Origin: Gemmatimonadota bacterium
GTDB taxonomy: Bacteria > Gemmatimonadota > Gemmatimonadetes > Longimicrobiales > Gaopeijiaceae
Assembly: GCA_028875075.1 (NCBI GenBank)
Contig: JAPPGF010000011.1
Span: 1-64,000 of the forward strand
Length of the DNA stretch: 64,000 bases
Direction of reading: 5' to 3'
The first letter of the stretch is position 1, and each line of letters begins with the position of its first letter. Below are positions 12,617 through 21,642 of this stretch, in pieces. A program made the translations under genes and the position numbers. The notes under the pieces were generated by a model that was not told where the DNA came from, did not search any database, and worked only from the letters and a program-made list of their open reading frames with translations.

Positions 12617-13141
12617 ATGGGCGGAAAGGCTAGCGAGGCCGTGGCCGACGCTGTAGCGCGGGGAATGTCCCGGTTCGGCGCGCACCCCGGAGGCATGCTC
12701 TTGATCGCGGGACTGGCTGGAGCCGGTGTCGCGTACGCGAGCGCGTTTCTCGCGCCCGGGGCACCCATGTGGGCCGGCGCCCTGCTGGCCGGCAGTGCGG
12801 TCGTGACCATGACCGGGGCCGCCTTGCTCGCCGTGCGAGCCGGTCGGTCGATGGTCGTGCTCGGCTCGGGCGGCTTGCTCCTCGCGCTCGGCGTGGTCTT
12901 CCTCTGGACCATTCCCACGGTTGACCCGGCCGAGCCGAGGTTCCTGCTCGGTCTTCCCCCCGCCGTAGCGTACCTCCTGTACGGGCTCGGGCTCCTCCCG
13001 GCCTTGATCGTGCCGTTCGTCTACGCATGGAGTTTCGAGCGCGCGACGCTCTCGCAGGAGGACCTGGACCGTGTCCGTAGGGAAGCGGCAGCGACCCCGC
13101 CCGAGGAACCCGACTCCGACGCCACCGGGCGGGCGGGCTGA
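12617..13141 (+). CDS. Small membrane protein upstream of a sodium:solute symporter
   Basis: A 174-residue protein with about four hydrophobic segments (residues 25-45, 50-73, 78-98, 113-138) and a short charged tail that includes QEDLDRVRR. I recognise no family with certainty. It ends 14 bp before the symporter start and is in the same direction, so it may be an accessory subunit of that transporter, as small membrane partners precede several SSS transporters. This is an inference from position. No strong ribosome site was seen. Confidence 0.65.
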   Translation: MGGKASEAVADAVARGMSRFGAHPGGMLLIAGLAGAGVAYASAFLAPGAPMWAGALLAGSAVVTMTGAALLAVRAGRSMVVLGSGGLLLALGVVFLWTIPTVDPAEPRFLLGLPPAVAYLLYGLGLLPALIVPFVYAWSFERATLSQEDLDRVRREAAATPPEEPDSDATGRAG

Positions 13142-13155
13142 CGCGCTCAACCGGC

Positions 13156-14652
13156 GTGCCACTCCCCCTGTTGCAGGTAGTCGGCCTTCCGCCCTTCGCA
13201 GGGCCCACGGTAGCTGGGGTCGCACTCGTCTACGGCACGGGCATCTTGGCCATCGCAGTGTGGGCCGCCCGTCGCACAAGGACCGCCGCCGATTTCTTCG
13301 TGGCAGGCCGGGGCATCGGGCTCCTCGCGCTCACGCTGGCCACACTTGCCTCCAATATTTCCGGGTTCGCTTTCATCGGCGGCCCAGGGCTCGTCTACGC
13401 CGTCGGCCTGGGCGCCGTGTGGATTGTCCTACCGGCGGGGATTACGGGGGCCCTGGGTGCCTGGGTGTTGGCGAAACGACTGCGTCTGCTCGCGGAAGTG
13501 CGGCCGATGCTTACCATTCCCGACGCGCTGCGCGCGCGTTACGGGTCACGGCTCGTGCAGGGACTCGCCGGAGTCGCGATCCTCGTCGCGATTGTCGGCT
13601 ACATGGCGGCGCAGGTGCGCGCGCTCGGAATCGTGACTGACGCCGTCTTCGGTACGGGGCTAGGCTGGGGGATCTGGCTGGGGGCGGCGGTTGTGGTCGC
13701 GTATTCCGCCACCGGGGGGAGCCTCTCGGGTGTCTATGCCGACGTCTTCCAGGGACTGATCATGGCGTGCGCGTCGACGTTGGTGTTCGCGTACGTGTTG
13801 GACGTGGGCAGCGGCTTGTCGGGCCTGTCCCGAACGATCCTCAGCGGTGATCCCGAGTTCTTGGAGCCCTGGGGGCACCTGCCTCCGCTCGCCGCCGCGT
13901 CATTCTTCTTCGTGTTCGGCCTAGGCGTGTTGGGGCAACCGCACGTGTTGCACAAGTTCTTCATGCTGAAGGATCCCCTGCGCCTCAAGTGGTTTCCGCT
14001 GCTCGGCACGTTGGCTCTCGTACTCACCATCTTGCTCTTCGTCGGAGTGGGGCTGGCCGTGAAGGCGCTCGTGCTCCGGGGTGAGCTGCCCGCGCCGAGC
14101 AACCCGGACTTCGCCACGCCCCTCTTCCTGCTCCGGCGCACGCCCCTCCTGCTCGCCGCAGTGGTGCTCTCCGGCATCCTTGCCGCGATCATGAGCACAA
14201 TGAACGCCTTCTTGAACGTCGGCTCCGCTGTCGTCACGCACGACATCCCGGTGGCGCTCGGCCGACCCCTGCGCGATGAGCTCCTGTGGGCCCGCTGGAC
14301 TACGGTGTTCCTCGCCGCAGCCGCGGCGGTCGCGGCCCAGCTGCCCGGCACATTGGTCGCTTTCTTGGGCGTATTCGGTTGGGGTCTGTTCGCGTCTACG
14401 TTGGTACCGGCGCTCGCGATCGGGCTGAACTGGGCGAATGGTAGCCGCAAGGGGGCCGTGGCATCGATCGTGACAGGCCTCGTCTTGACGCTCTCGCTCG
14501 AGACAGCGGTCTTCTTGCGCTGGTTCACGCTCCCCGCCGGCACGTCAATCGCGGGCATGACGCTGGTCGCGTCCCTGATCGTGTACCTCGCCGTCTCGTC
14601 GCTCAGTAAATCCGAAATAGACCCGGACGTGCGCCTCGTCATGGAGGTGTGA
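13156..14652 (+). CDS. Sodium:solute symporter (SSS family)
   Basis: A 498-residue polytopic protein with about 13 hydrophobic segments. Family features include ADFFVAGRG in the first cytoplasmic loop, LASNISGFAFIGGPGLVYAVG in TM2 (sodium site), YSATGGSLSGVYADVFQG, and GILAAIMSTMNAFLNVGSAVVTHDI, which matches the SSS signature in TM8-9. The substrate is not evident; it is closest in feel to PutP/PanF-type carriers of organic acids or amino acids. It starts at GTG 13156, just after the small membrane protein. Confidence 0.92.
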   Translation: MPLPLLQVVGLPPFAGPTVAGVALVYGTGILAIAVWAARRTRTAADFFVAGRGIGLLALTLATLASNISGFAFIGGPGLVYAVGLGAVWIVLPAGITGALGAWVLAKRLRLLAEVRPMLTIPDALRARYGSRLVQGLAGVAILVAIVGYMAAQVRALGIVTDAVFGTGLGWGIWLGAAVVVAYSATGGSLSGVYADVFQGLIMACASTLVFAYVLDVGSGLSGLSRTILSGDPEFLEPWGHLPPLAAASFFFVFGLGVLGQPHVLHKFFMLKDPLRLKWFPLLGTLALVLTILLFVGVGLAVKALVLRGELPAPSNPDFATPLFLLRRTPLLLAAVVLSGILAAIMSTMNAFLNVGSAVVTHDIPVALGRPLRDELLWARWTTVFLAAAAAVAAQLPGTLVAFLGVFGWGLFASTLVPALAIGLNWANGSRKGAVASIVTGLVLTLSLETAVFLRWFTLPAGTSIAGMTLVASLIVYLAVSSLSKSEIDPDVRLVMEV

Positions 14653-15002
14653 GGACTCCGCAACCGAGGCGGGCGCAGGCTTCGTCTCTGGGCGACCCTG
14701 CGTCAATGTGTCGCCCGGATCCCGCGGCCCGCATCCGATCCGGAAAGAGCCCGCACCGGATCAAGTGGTCGAGTGGAGGTCAAGAAAGGATCCGGATTCG
14801 AGGACCTTCGTGCGGCTTCAAGTCAGGCGGCCGGTCGCGGTGGCGGCCGCGCGGGGAAACGCGGCGCTCCGCACGGAACCCCGACGCCACGATGGTGGCC
14901 TGGTCACCGCACTGCCCGGCACGTTTCGGCCCGGGGCAACTTGCTAGCCGCCCGCGAGCGCGCAGCGGAACAGCGCGCACGCGATGCCGTCTGGACAACA
15001 GA
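14653..15002. other. Intergenic region, nothing recognised
   Basis: About 350 bp after the symporter stop, before the terminator hairpin at 15003-15042. The small open frames present lack ribosome sites and resemble no protein. No RNA gene recognised. Confidence 0.5.
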
Positions 15003-15042
15003 AGGCGCGGTCGGACGCGAGCCCCGGCGACCGACCGCGCCT
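15003..15042. terminator. 12-bp hairpin between convergent genes
   Basis: A perfect inverted repeat, arms 15003-15014 (AGGCGCGGTCGG) and 15031-15042, with a 16-nt loop. It lies 17 bp beyond the end of the convergent cytochrome gene and downstream of the symporter, so it probably ends both transcripts. There is no T-tract. Confidence 0.65.
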
Positions 15043-15059
15043 CTGGTTCGGGGCCCGCA

Positions 15060-15452
15060 TTACGGGTGAGAGATCCTCCACACGTACGCTGCCACCTGCG
15101 CGGACTGCTCGTCCGAAATACCGCTGCCGCCCCTGGCGAGCATCGGAATCATGCTCTCCTGCGGCTCGGACACGCCATCGTTGATCGTGGCAAGGATCGC
15201 GGAGAACGAGCCGTCGCCGTGCAGCCAGGTCTCGTCAGCCAGGTTCGGACCGATCGCGGTGCCCGCGCCGTCTTCCCCGTGACAGCTCGAGCAGAGCGCC
15301 TGCCCGTGGAACAGGGTTTGGCCTTCATCAATCATGGCCTGGGTCACACCCTCGGGAAGAGCCTGATCCGGGTCCTGGGCGGTCGCTCCCGCCATCGAAA
15401 ACGCGCCCACCACAATCATGACCGGGAAAGCCCAACTAGCGTTCTGCTTCAT
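15060..15452 (-). CDS. Exported c-type cytochrome, single haem
   Basis: A 130-residue periplasmic monohaem cytochrome. It opens with a cleavable signal peptide (MKQNASWAFPVMIVVGAFSM, cleavage after ATA-Q). The haem site CSSCH is near residue 55, and the distal methionine ligand is probably in ESMIPM near residue 100. The small class I fold and the DEGQTLFHGQALCSSCHG context fit an electron shuttle to a terminal oxidase or dehydrogenase. It is monocistronic. Confidence 0.9.
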   Translation of the reverse strand: MKQNASWAFPVMIVVGAFSMAGATAQDPDQALPEGVTQAMIDEGQTLFHGQALCSSCHGEDGAGTAIGPNLADETWLHGDGSFSAILATINDGVSEPQESMIPMLARGGSGISDEQSAQVAAYVWRISHP

Positions 15453-15571
15453 GTGTGCTCCTCAGGGGTTCAGTCGTCACGAGGCCAGCGGGAACCGGAA
15501 CCCAACGGGTCCGCACCAGCCGCAGCCAAGTTCGTCGCGCGCCGCGCTTCGGTCAATTCGCGCTCGTCGCC

Positions 15572-15880
15572 TCAGTCGTCGGTCAGCTTGTACTTCTTCG
15601 GGGTCTCCTCGTACTTGGGCTTGATCCCCGTGTCCTCCTCGTAGTGGGCACGCTCGTAGTCGCGTTGCGACCAGTAGTTGTCGCGAGCCTGCCGCTTGTC
15701 TCGCCGCTTCGCCGCAGACATGGCCTGGGCATGCGTGTTGTCAGTCTTGAGAGCAGGCATCGAGAGGAGCTTCTCCAGCTCCTGGCTGGCGCACTCCGGA
15801 CAGCAGACGGCCTCCTCGCCTCGAACAAACACCTCGAAGTACTCCCCACAGGCGCAGCAGCGGTAATCGAACGTCGGCAT
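15572..15880 (-). CDS. FmdB-like zinc-ribbon regulatory protein
   Basis: A 102-residue protein. The N-terminal zinc ribbon has two Cys pairs (YRCCACG and CCPEC) in the layout of the FmdB/putative regulatory protein family, followed by EKLLSMPAL and a charged, probably helical tail ending in a Tyr/Lys-rich segment. The ATG at 15880 has GGAG upstream at good spacing. The frame is open to 15997 but that part does not fit. The function of the family is not settled. Confidence 0.82.
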   Translation of the reverse strand: MPTFDYRCCACGEYFEVFVRGEEAVCCPECASQELEKLLSMPALKTDNTHAQAMSAAKRRDKRQARDNYWSQRDYERAHYEEDTGIKPKYEETPKKYKLTDD

Positions 15881-16746
15881 CGCGGACTCCGGGCGGGCTA
15901 CATGAGTTGACTGGTGGTACAGAGTACGGCCGGGCAGGGTTCCTACTTCGACCCGCGGCCGACAGGGTAGGTCGAGGCAAGCGAGGCCGGCCAGCAACCG
16001 CTCCGCGCGAGGCTAGGCGAAGGGCGGCGGCACGGACTGCCGCCCCCAGTCACGGGGTGGTCGCGACGCTCGACCTCCAAGCTTGTCTACGTCCCCATCC
16101 ACTGCCAGGAAGCCTCCCGCACGATAGCCCCGTGGAGCCTCAAGCGCAGCCGACTTGGGACCGGGCCCCGGGTCGTGGCGTGCGGACGGGGGCAGGGTGA
16201 CCAGCGCCGTGGCGCGGCGGTCCTCGACGTCGCTCATGTTGTCCGGTACAGCCATGGACGCGCGGGAAACCGTCGCGCTGCCGTCTCGCAGGATGTCGAC
16301 GATGCTCCAGCCGGTTCGCTCGTCGCTCATGTCCCCAGCGCGGTCAGTGGCGAGCTTGTCGAGCGTCGGCTAAGAGACGGGTCGCCATCGACTTCCCATC
16401 GCAGGATCGGTGCCCACGCGCGGCCCATCTGGCTCAAGCAGCGCGACGCGGGCCTGACGTTGTCGAATGCCAGCTCGGCTGCCGCGGCGACCTGCCCCGC
16501 CGAATATGCCTGCCCCAACCTCGCCGGAGCTGCGCCAAGGAGTCGGACGCTGCTACGGGCCCCAGTCCCGCTCGGGGGGGCCGCGCCGATCGATGGGGCT
16601 CAGTGACGGGCAATCAGTGGATTCCCTAGTTCACATCCCACCATACCGGAGTCGTGAGCTCGAGCCCCCCGCCCTGGCGCGAGACCGCTGTCTCGAGATT
16701 GGCCTTGTTCAGCGCTTGCTCACCGCTGGGAGCGGGACCCGCTAGC
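15881..16746. other. Long intergenic region with two doubtful overlapping ORFs
   Basis: About 866 bp between the zinc-ribbon gene and the 3' end of thrB. On the minus strand two frames (16327-16518, 63 codons; 16013-16330, 105 codons) overlap by ATGA like coupled genes, but neither product is recognised, neither shows a clear ribosome site, and frames on the other strand are equally long. I therefore do not call genes here. Just below the thrB stop, a frame without a start codon ends in a plausible-looking VWWDVN tail at 16626. No RNA family was recognised. Confidence 0.4.
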
Positions 16747-17664
16747 CTATATCGGTCGGGATGCGGTCGCCACACCCTTCTCCACAGGCCGGAGCGAAAA
16801 CGACTGCACGCCCTGCCCCGGATGGTGTTCGGCCAGGGCGCTCGCCATCCGTGCGGCGACCGGTTCGGCCTGCTCGGCCGCGCAGACCGCGAGCAATCCG
16901 GAGCCCGCGCCGGAAACGGTCCCCGCCCATGCGCCGGCCGCGACCGCTGCCGAGAGGGCGTTCTCGGAGCCCGGGATGAGAGGCAACCGGTACGGCACGT
17001 GGAGGTTGTCCTCGAAACCCCTACGCAACAGGTCGGCGTCGCCCGTGGCGAGCCCGGTGAGCAGTGCCGCCGTACGCCCGATCGCCCCCGCCGCGATCCC
17101 GTGCGGCACGGTTGCCGGTAGCGCGGCGCGTGCTGCGCGAGTGGACACACGAGTCGGGGGCGCCGCGAACGCGAAGCCTACCCTCGGAGAGAGGTTCAGT
17201 CGGATCGCGCGGGGCGCTGCGACGCCTCCCAGCGCGGCGATCAGCCCACCGTATGCCGACGCCCCTGCGTTGTCGCCGTGACCTTCCTCCGCCGTGGCGA
17301 AGGCGAAGGCAGCATCCGGGTCGAGCTCGGCCCCGGAAGCGAGCGCACCGAGGGCGGCCCCCGCCACCAGGGCGGCCGCGGACGAACCCAGCCCACAGGC
17401 AATCGGGATCGCGGAATGGACGTGAAGCTGCCCGAGGGGCTCGATGCCACGAGCCTCGAGCACCCGCCGGAAAGCGACCGCGACGAGGTCCTCACCCGGG
17501 AGCGCACCCCTCGGACGCTGTACGGTCAACGCGTGGGGGCCGGGCTCGAAGGAGGCATCGAGGAAGCGGTCCACGGCCATACCGACGCAGTCGAAGCCAC
17601 CGCCGAGGTTAGAAGTGGAGCCCGGAACACGGACCGCCGACGCACGCAATGCGGTGCCGGTCAA
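16747..17664 (-). CDS. thrB: Homoserine kinase
   Basis: GHMP-family kinase, 305 residues, phosphorylating homoserine in threonine synthesis. The glycine-rich ATP loop is PIACGLGSSAAA, the substrate-binding N-terminus is VPGSTSNLGGGFDCVG, and the C-terminal GAWAGTVSGAGSG motif is present. The start overlaps the thrC stop by four bases. It is the last gene of metL-thrC-thrB, controlled by the upstream threonine attenuator. Confidence 0.96.
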   Translation of the reverse strand: MTGTALRASAVRVPGSTSNLGGGFDCVGMAVDRFLDASFEPGPHALTVQRPRGALPGEDLVAVAFRRVLEARGIEPLGQLHVHSAIPIACGLGSSAAALVAGAALGALASGAELDPDAAFAFATAEEGHGDNAGASAYGGLIAALGGVAAPRAIRLNLSPRVGFAFAAPPTRVSTRAARAALPATVPHGIAAGAIGRTAALLTGLATGDADLLRRGFEDNLHVPYRLPLIPGSENALSAAVAAGAWAGTVSGAGSGLLAVCAAEQAEPVAARMASALAEHHPGQGVQSFSLRPVEKGVATASRPI

Positions 17665-18998
17665 GTCACCACCATGCGACCGCCGGCAACCTCGTCGAGA
17701 AGCTCAAGCAGCGCGGTAAGGTCCCCGTGCAGCCTGAGCGCCCGCTCCTCCCGATCCAGGGCTCGTGCGATGGCCGAAGACGGCGTCGGTCGCACCCCAG
17801 TCGCAGACTCCACCACCTCGGGTAGTTTGGCGGGGTCTGCGGTGGCGAGCACGACGGCGGGCGCACGCGCCGAGGACGTCGCCTCCCCGTCCCTGCGGTA
17901 CGCCCACGCGCCCAGCAGACCGACCGCCCCGTGTGGATCGATCAGGTAGCCGTGCTCTCGGTGACAGCGTGCCATGGCCGCGATAGTGGTCTCGTCATCG
18001 AACGCCGCGCTCCAGATCCAGCGACGCAGTTCGGCTGTTCGCATCCCGGTGAGGGCGGACAGGCGTTCGAGGTTGCTTGGATCACCGACGTCCATCGCGC
18101 TGGACAGCGTGCGCAAGGTCGGCTGGCGCGCGGCACTGCCCGTCGCGAGGTGTCGCAGGAAGATATCGTTGGCGTTGAGGGACGCCACGAGGCGCTCGAC
18201 CGGCAGTCCCGCCATCGCGGCGATCAACCCGCCGGTCAGGTTACCGAGATTGCCCGAAGGGACCGAGAAGACGCACGAGTGGTCCCACGCTCCTTGGCGG
18301 ACCGCATCGACGTAGTAGAACGCCTGCGGCATCAGGCGCCCGACGTTGATTGAGTTGGCCGAGGTGAGGCCGAGGCGCTCGGCTTCTCCCGAGCCGAAAG
18401 CCGCCTTGGCGAGCGCCTGGCATCCGTCGAAGGAATCCTGGACCGCGACTGCGGTGACGTTGCCGCCGAGCGTCGTGAAGAGACGCCGCTGCTCGGCGGT
18501 GACGCCACGTTCCGGGAAGAGTACGACAACGTGGAAGCGGGGCCGTCCAGCGAAGGCGTGCGCGACCGCGCCGCCGGTGTCGCCCGAGGTTGCGACGAGC
18601 ACCAGCCGCGGGCGCCCCGGATCCGGATCGAGCCGGTCCATGAGCGCAGCCATGAACCGTGCACCCACGTCCTTGAACGCCGAGGTCGGGCCATGGAACA
18701 ACTCGAGCACGTGCAAGTCGTCATCGATCGGCACCAGCGGCACGGGGAAGTCGAGCGCCTCGGCCACGACTTCTTCGAGCAGGTGCTCGGGGATCTCTCC
18801 GCCAAGCAACGCAAGCGCGCACCGGAGCGCCGTGTCCGCAAAGGAGTGGCTGGTGCGTGCGATCGCCGCGGGATCGAATCGTGGCGCCGCGGCGGGAATG
18901 TAGAGCCCGCCGTCCGGCGCAGGGCCGTGGAACAGAGCCTCGGCGAACGTGGCGGTCGCTTCGGGCCCCACGGCACGCGTACTCCGCCAGCGCTTCAA
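17661..18998 (-). CDS. thrC: Threonine synthase
   Basis: A 445-residue PLP enzyme converting phosphohomoserine to threonine. The PLP lysine is in FHGPTSAFKDVG, the phosphate-binding loop in SGDTGGA, and SVPSGNLGNLTGG follows. It is the longer, E. coli-like type with N-terminal PDGGLYIP. Four-base overlaps with metL upstream and thrB downstream make a tightly coupled operon. Confidence 0.96.
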   Translation of the reverse strand: MKRWRSTRAVGPEATATFAEALFHGPAPDGGLYIPAAAPRFDPAAIARTSHSFADTALRCALALLGGEIPEHLLEEVVAEALDFPVPLVPIDDDLHVLELFHGPTSAFKDVGARFMAALMDRLDPDPGRPRLVLVATSGDTGGAVAHAFAGRPRFHVVVLFPERGVTAEQRRLFTTLGGNVTAVAVQDSFDGCQALAKAAFGSGEAERLGLTSANSINVGRLMPQAFYYVDAVRQGAWDHSCVFSVPSGNLGNLTGGLIAAMAGLPVERLVASLNANDIFLRHLATGSAARQPTLRTLSSAMDVGDPSNLERLSALTGMRTAELRRWIWSAAFDDETTIAAMARCHREHGYLIDPHGAVGLLGAWAYRRDGEATSSARAPAVVLATADPAKLPEVVESATGVRPTPSSAIARALDREERALRLHGDLTALLELLDEVAGGRMVVT

Positions 18999-21532
18999 CG
19001 AACGATCTCCAGCGAGGACGGGTGCACAGGCTCGGGCGACGCCTTGCTCGCTCCCGGCCGGCGCCCCTTCAGTCCGACGGGCGCCTCCTGCGCCTCGGCA
19101 CGCGCGCGTAGCACATCGGCGAACACACCGGCCGCGGTAACGTCCGGCCCGGCCCCGGGGCCCCGCACCACGAGCGGTACCGTCTCATATCGCTCCGACA
19201 CGACCAGAATGAGATTCTCGCTTCCCCGCAGGCTCCAGCACGGATGCTCCATCGGCACGATGTCGAGCCCCACGCGTGCCTTGCCCGCTTCGACTGTGCC
19301 GAGATAGACGAGACGTTCGTTCTTCTCCGCAGCGCTCGCGCGCCGCTTCTCCATCGGTTCGTCCAGCGACGACAGCCGATTCCAGAAAGCCTCGAGCGGA
19401 CCCTCGGCCCCTTCACGCGGCAGCAGCGGTTCCACGACCACATCCGTCGGCTCTAGATCGAGTCCAGCCGCACGCGCGAGGATGACGAGCTTGCGGGCCA
19501 CGTCGAGACCGGAAAGGTCGTCTCGTGGATCCGGCTCCGTGTAGCCCAGATCGAATGCGCCTCTTACCGCCTCGCTGAAACGCCGGCCCTTCATGACCTC
19601 GTCGCAAAGGTAGCCGAGCGTGCCTGACAACACGCCTTGGAGCCGGACTACACGGTCGCCCGTAGCGGCCAGGTCGGACACGGTGCGCAATACAGGAAGC
19701 CCCGCTCCCACGGTGGTCTCGAAGTACACGGACCCACCCTTGCCGGCCGCAACGCGCAGCCGGTCCCACTCAGCGCTCGACGCGGCGAAGCCGATCTTGT
19801 TCGCGGCGACCACGGAGACGCCCGCTCCCAACATCCGCTCGTACGACGACGGCAGCTCCGGGTCGGCCGTGCAGTCCACGAAGATGCGGGGGTGATGTGG
19901 ACTCGCGATCGCCGCCTCGGCCAGGGCGGAGGCGGGCTGCACGGCCGTCTCCGCGGCCGCCCGCCAGTCGTCCGGGTCTATCCCCGCCCGACTTACCACG
20001 GCCGTGCGACTGGATGCGATGCCGTGCACACGCAGACGATGAACCACGGCGCGGGTGGCGAGTTGGTCGAGGAATGCGGCGCCTACGCGCCCGACACCCG
20101 CGACATAGAGTTCCGCGGCGCGTGGCCGGGGCGCGAAGAACGCGTCATGGATGGCGCGCACCGCGCCGGGTCCGTCCTCCGCTGAGACGACGACCGAGAT
20201 GTTGCGTTCCGACGCACCCTGTCCGATCGCACGCACGTTGATGCCGTGGTTGCCGAGCACGCCGAAGATCCTGCCCGACACGCCGGGCAGGTGGCGCATG
20301 CCGTCGCCGACCGCGGAGACGACCGCGCCGTCCGGTTCCACGCGCAAATCCTCGACCAGGCCGGTTTCACGCTCAAGGCGGAACTCGTCGGCCAGAGCCG
20401 CGCGGCAGGTCGCGGCAGACGCACTCGGTACGACGATGCAAACCGAGGCTTCGCTTCCGCCCTGCGTCACCAGGATCACTCTTACGTGGCGGCGGTTGAG
20501 CGCGGCCAGAGCGCGAGCCGTGAGGGCGGTCGCGTCGTCGCCGGCGCGAGCCGTGAGCTGCAGCACAGCCGCGTCGGTGCGCGAGGCCAGAGCACGCACC
20601 GGCACGTCGCCCCGCGAACCCCCCCCGGCGGAAACCAAAGTACCCCGGTGTTCAGGGTGGAAGGTGTTCTTGATCGCGAGCGGCACGCCACGATCGCGTA
20701 GCAGGCGCGCTGCCCTCGGATGCACGATCTTGGCGCCCCAATGGCTGAGCTCGAGCAGTTCGGCGAAGCTCATGCCGTCCAGGCTGGCGGCTTCCGGCAC
20801 GGCGCGGGGATCAGCGCTCATGACGCCGTCCACGTCGGTCCAGATCTCGACGAGGTCAGCACCGAGGCACACGCCGAGGACCGCGGCGGTTGTATCCGAC
20901 GCGCCCCGTCCGAGCGTGGTCACCTCACCGCCCGATGTGGCCCCGGCAAAGCCCGGCACGACCGGGATCTCGCCCGCAGCAACGTGGCGGGCCGCCTCGC
21001 GCCTCACGGCGGCTTCGGTCTCAGCCAGATCTACCGTCGCCTCACCGAACTGGTCGTCCGTGACCAACCAACGACCCGGATCGACGGCCACAGCTGGTAC
21101 GCCGCACCCGCGCAGCGCCGCGGAAATCACTAACGAGGAGAGTCCCTCACCGGTGGCCAGGACCGCGTCCAGCGTGCGTGGGCTGCACTCCCCGAGCAGC
21201 GCTGCACCGTGAAGAAGTCGGGCCAAGTGATCCGATTTCCGCTCAAGTTCCGCCTCGACCTCCGATTCCGGTCCGAGCACCGCCCGCGCTGCCTCGAGAT
21301 GGTCGGCACGCAAGCGCGTCTCAAGCTCCTGGTAGTTTCCACCCGACGCGGCGAGACGCGCCGCTTCAATCAAGTCCTCGGTAACCCGCGCAAACGCCGA
21401 GACCACCACGATAGGATGAAGCTCGTCCATGCGTGCACCGACCTGGCGGCCGATCACGTCGACCCGTTCCGGGCCGGTGACCGAGGTGCCGCCGAACTTC
21501 AGCACGCGGTGACGGCGAGATCTGCTACTCAT
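18995..21532 (-). CDS. metL: Bifunctional aspartate kinase/homoserine dehydrogenase
   Basis: 845 residues. Domain order: aspartokinase (residues 1-290, starting KFGGTSVTGPERV, with SDTTAAVLG and the phosphate loop), ACT regulatory pair (about 300-465, including VSGRIFGVLGNHGINVRAI), then homoserine dehydrogenase (about 470-820, with ANKIGFA, YFETTVGAGLPVL and GYTEPDPRDDLSG). It catalyses the first and third steps of the aspartate pathway. With thrC and thrB downstream it is functionally ThrA-like; metL/thrA cannot be told apart by sequence alone, and the threonine attenuator favours a threonine-responsive ThrA role. The ACT domains imply allosteric feedback as well. Confidence 0.95.
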   Translation of the reverse strand: MSSRSRRHRVLKFGGTSVTGPERVDVIGRQVGARMDELHPIVVVSAFARVTEDLIEAARLAASGGNYQELETRLRADHLEAARAVLGPESEVEAELERKSDHLARLLHGAALLGECSPRTLDAVLATGEGLSSLVISAALRGCGVPAVAVDPGRWLVTDDQFGEATVDLAETEAAVRREAARHVAAGEIPVVPGFAGATSGGEVTTLGRGASDTTAAVLGVCLGADLVEIWTDVDGVMSADPRAVPEAASLDGMSFAELLELSHWGAKIVHPRAARLLRDRGVPLAIKNTFHPEHRGTLVSAGGGSRGDVPVRALASRTDAAVLQLTARAGDDATALTARALAALNRRHVRVILVTQGGSEASVCIVVPSASAATCRAALADEFRLERETGLVEDLRVEPDGAVVSAVGDGMRHLPGVSGRIFGVLGNHGINVRAIGQGASERNISVVVSAEDGPGAVRAIHDAFFAPRPRAAELYVAGVGRVGAAFLDQLATRAVVHRLRVHGIASSRTAVVSRAGIDPDDWRAAAETAVQPASALAEAAIASPHHPRIFVDCTADPELPSSYERMLGAGVSVVAANKIGFAASSAEWDRLRVAAGKGGSVYFETTVGAGLPVLRTVSDLAATGDRVVRLQGVLSGTLGYLCDEVMKGRRFSEAVRGAFDLGYTEPDPRDDLSGLDVARKLVILARAAGLDLEPTDVVVEPLLPREGAEGPLEAFWNRLSSLDEPMEKRRASAAEKNERLVYLGTVEAGKARVGLDIVPMEHPCWSLRGSENLILVVSERYETVPLVVRGPGAGPDVTAAGVFADVLRARAEAQEAPVGLKGRRPGASKASPEPVHPSSLEIVR

Positions 21533-21549
21533 GGATCCGGCGCTGCTCC

Positions 21550-21574
21550 GGGCCCGCGATTGCCGCGCGGGCCC
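21550..21574 (-). promoter_or_regulatory. 9-bp hairpin just ahead of the metL ribosome site
   Basis: A perfect inverted repeat (arms 21550-21558 and 21566-21574, GGGCCCGCG and its complement) directly between the attenuator T-run and the GGAG that precedes metL. It could stabilise the read-through mRNA or modulate initiation. Its role is inferred. Confidence 0.4.
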
Positions 21575-21580
21575 ATTGAG

Positions 21581-21614
21581 GACAAAAAAGAAGCCGACCC
21601 GGGGCGGGGCCGGC
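21581..21614 (-). terminator. Threonine attenuator: intrinsic terminator (3:4 hairpin) before metL
   Basis: On the minus strand an 8-bp stem GCCGGCCC/GGGTCGGC (21614-21607 with 21600-21593, one G-U pair) with a six-base loop is followed at once by TTCTTTTTTG. This is the best canonical intrinsic terminator in the window and lies 48 bp inside the leader, upstream of the metL start. Its 5' arm and loop include the GCCCCGCCCC that can pair instead with the leader segment at 21667-21676. Confidence 0.88.
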
Positions 21615-21642
21615 TATCCGAGCGCTCGCGTTCGCGACCGCG

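Noticed and set aside
16013-16518. Two overlapping minus-strand ORFs with an ATGA junction
   Set aside because: No ribosome site, no recognisable content and equally long frames on the opposite strand; reported only as part of the intergenic region.
18995-21532. Long plus-strand ORF (20151-21212, Ser/Thr/Arg-rich) overlapping metL
   Set aside because: It is a shadow frame of the clearly conserved aspartokinase-homoserine dehydrogenase gene.
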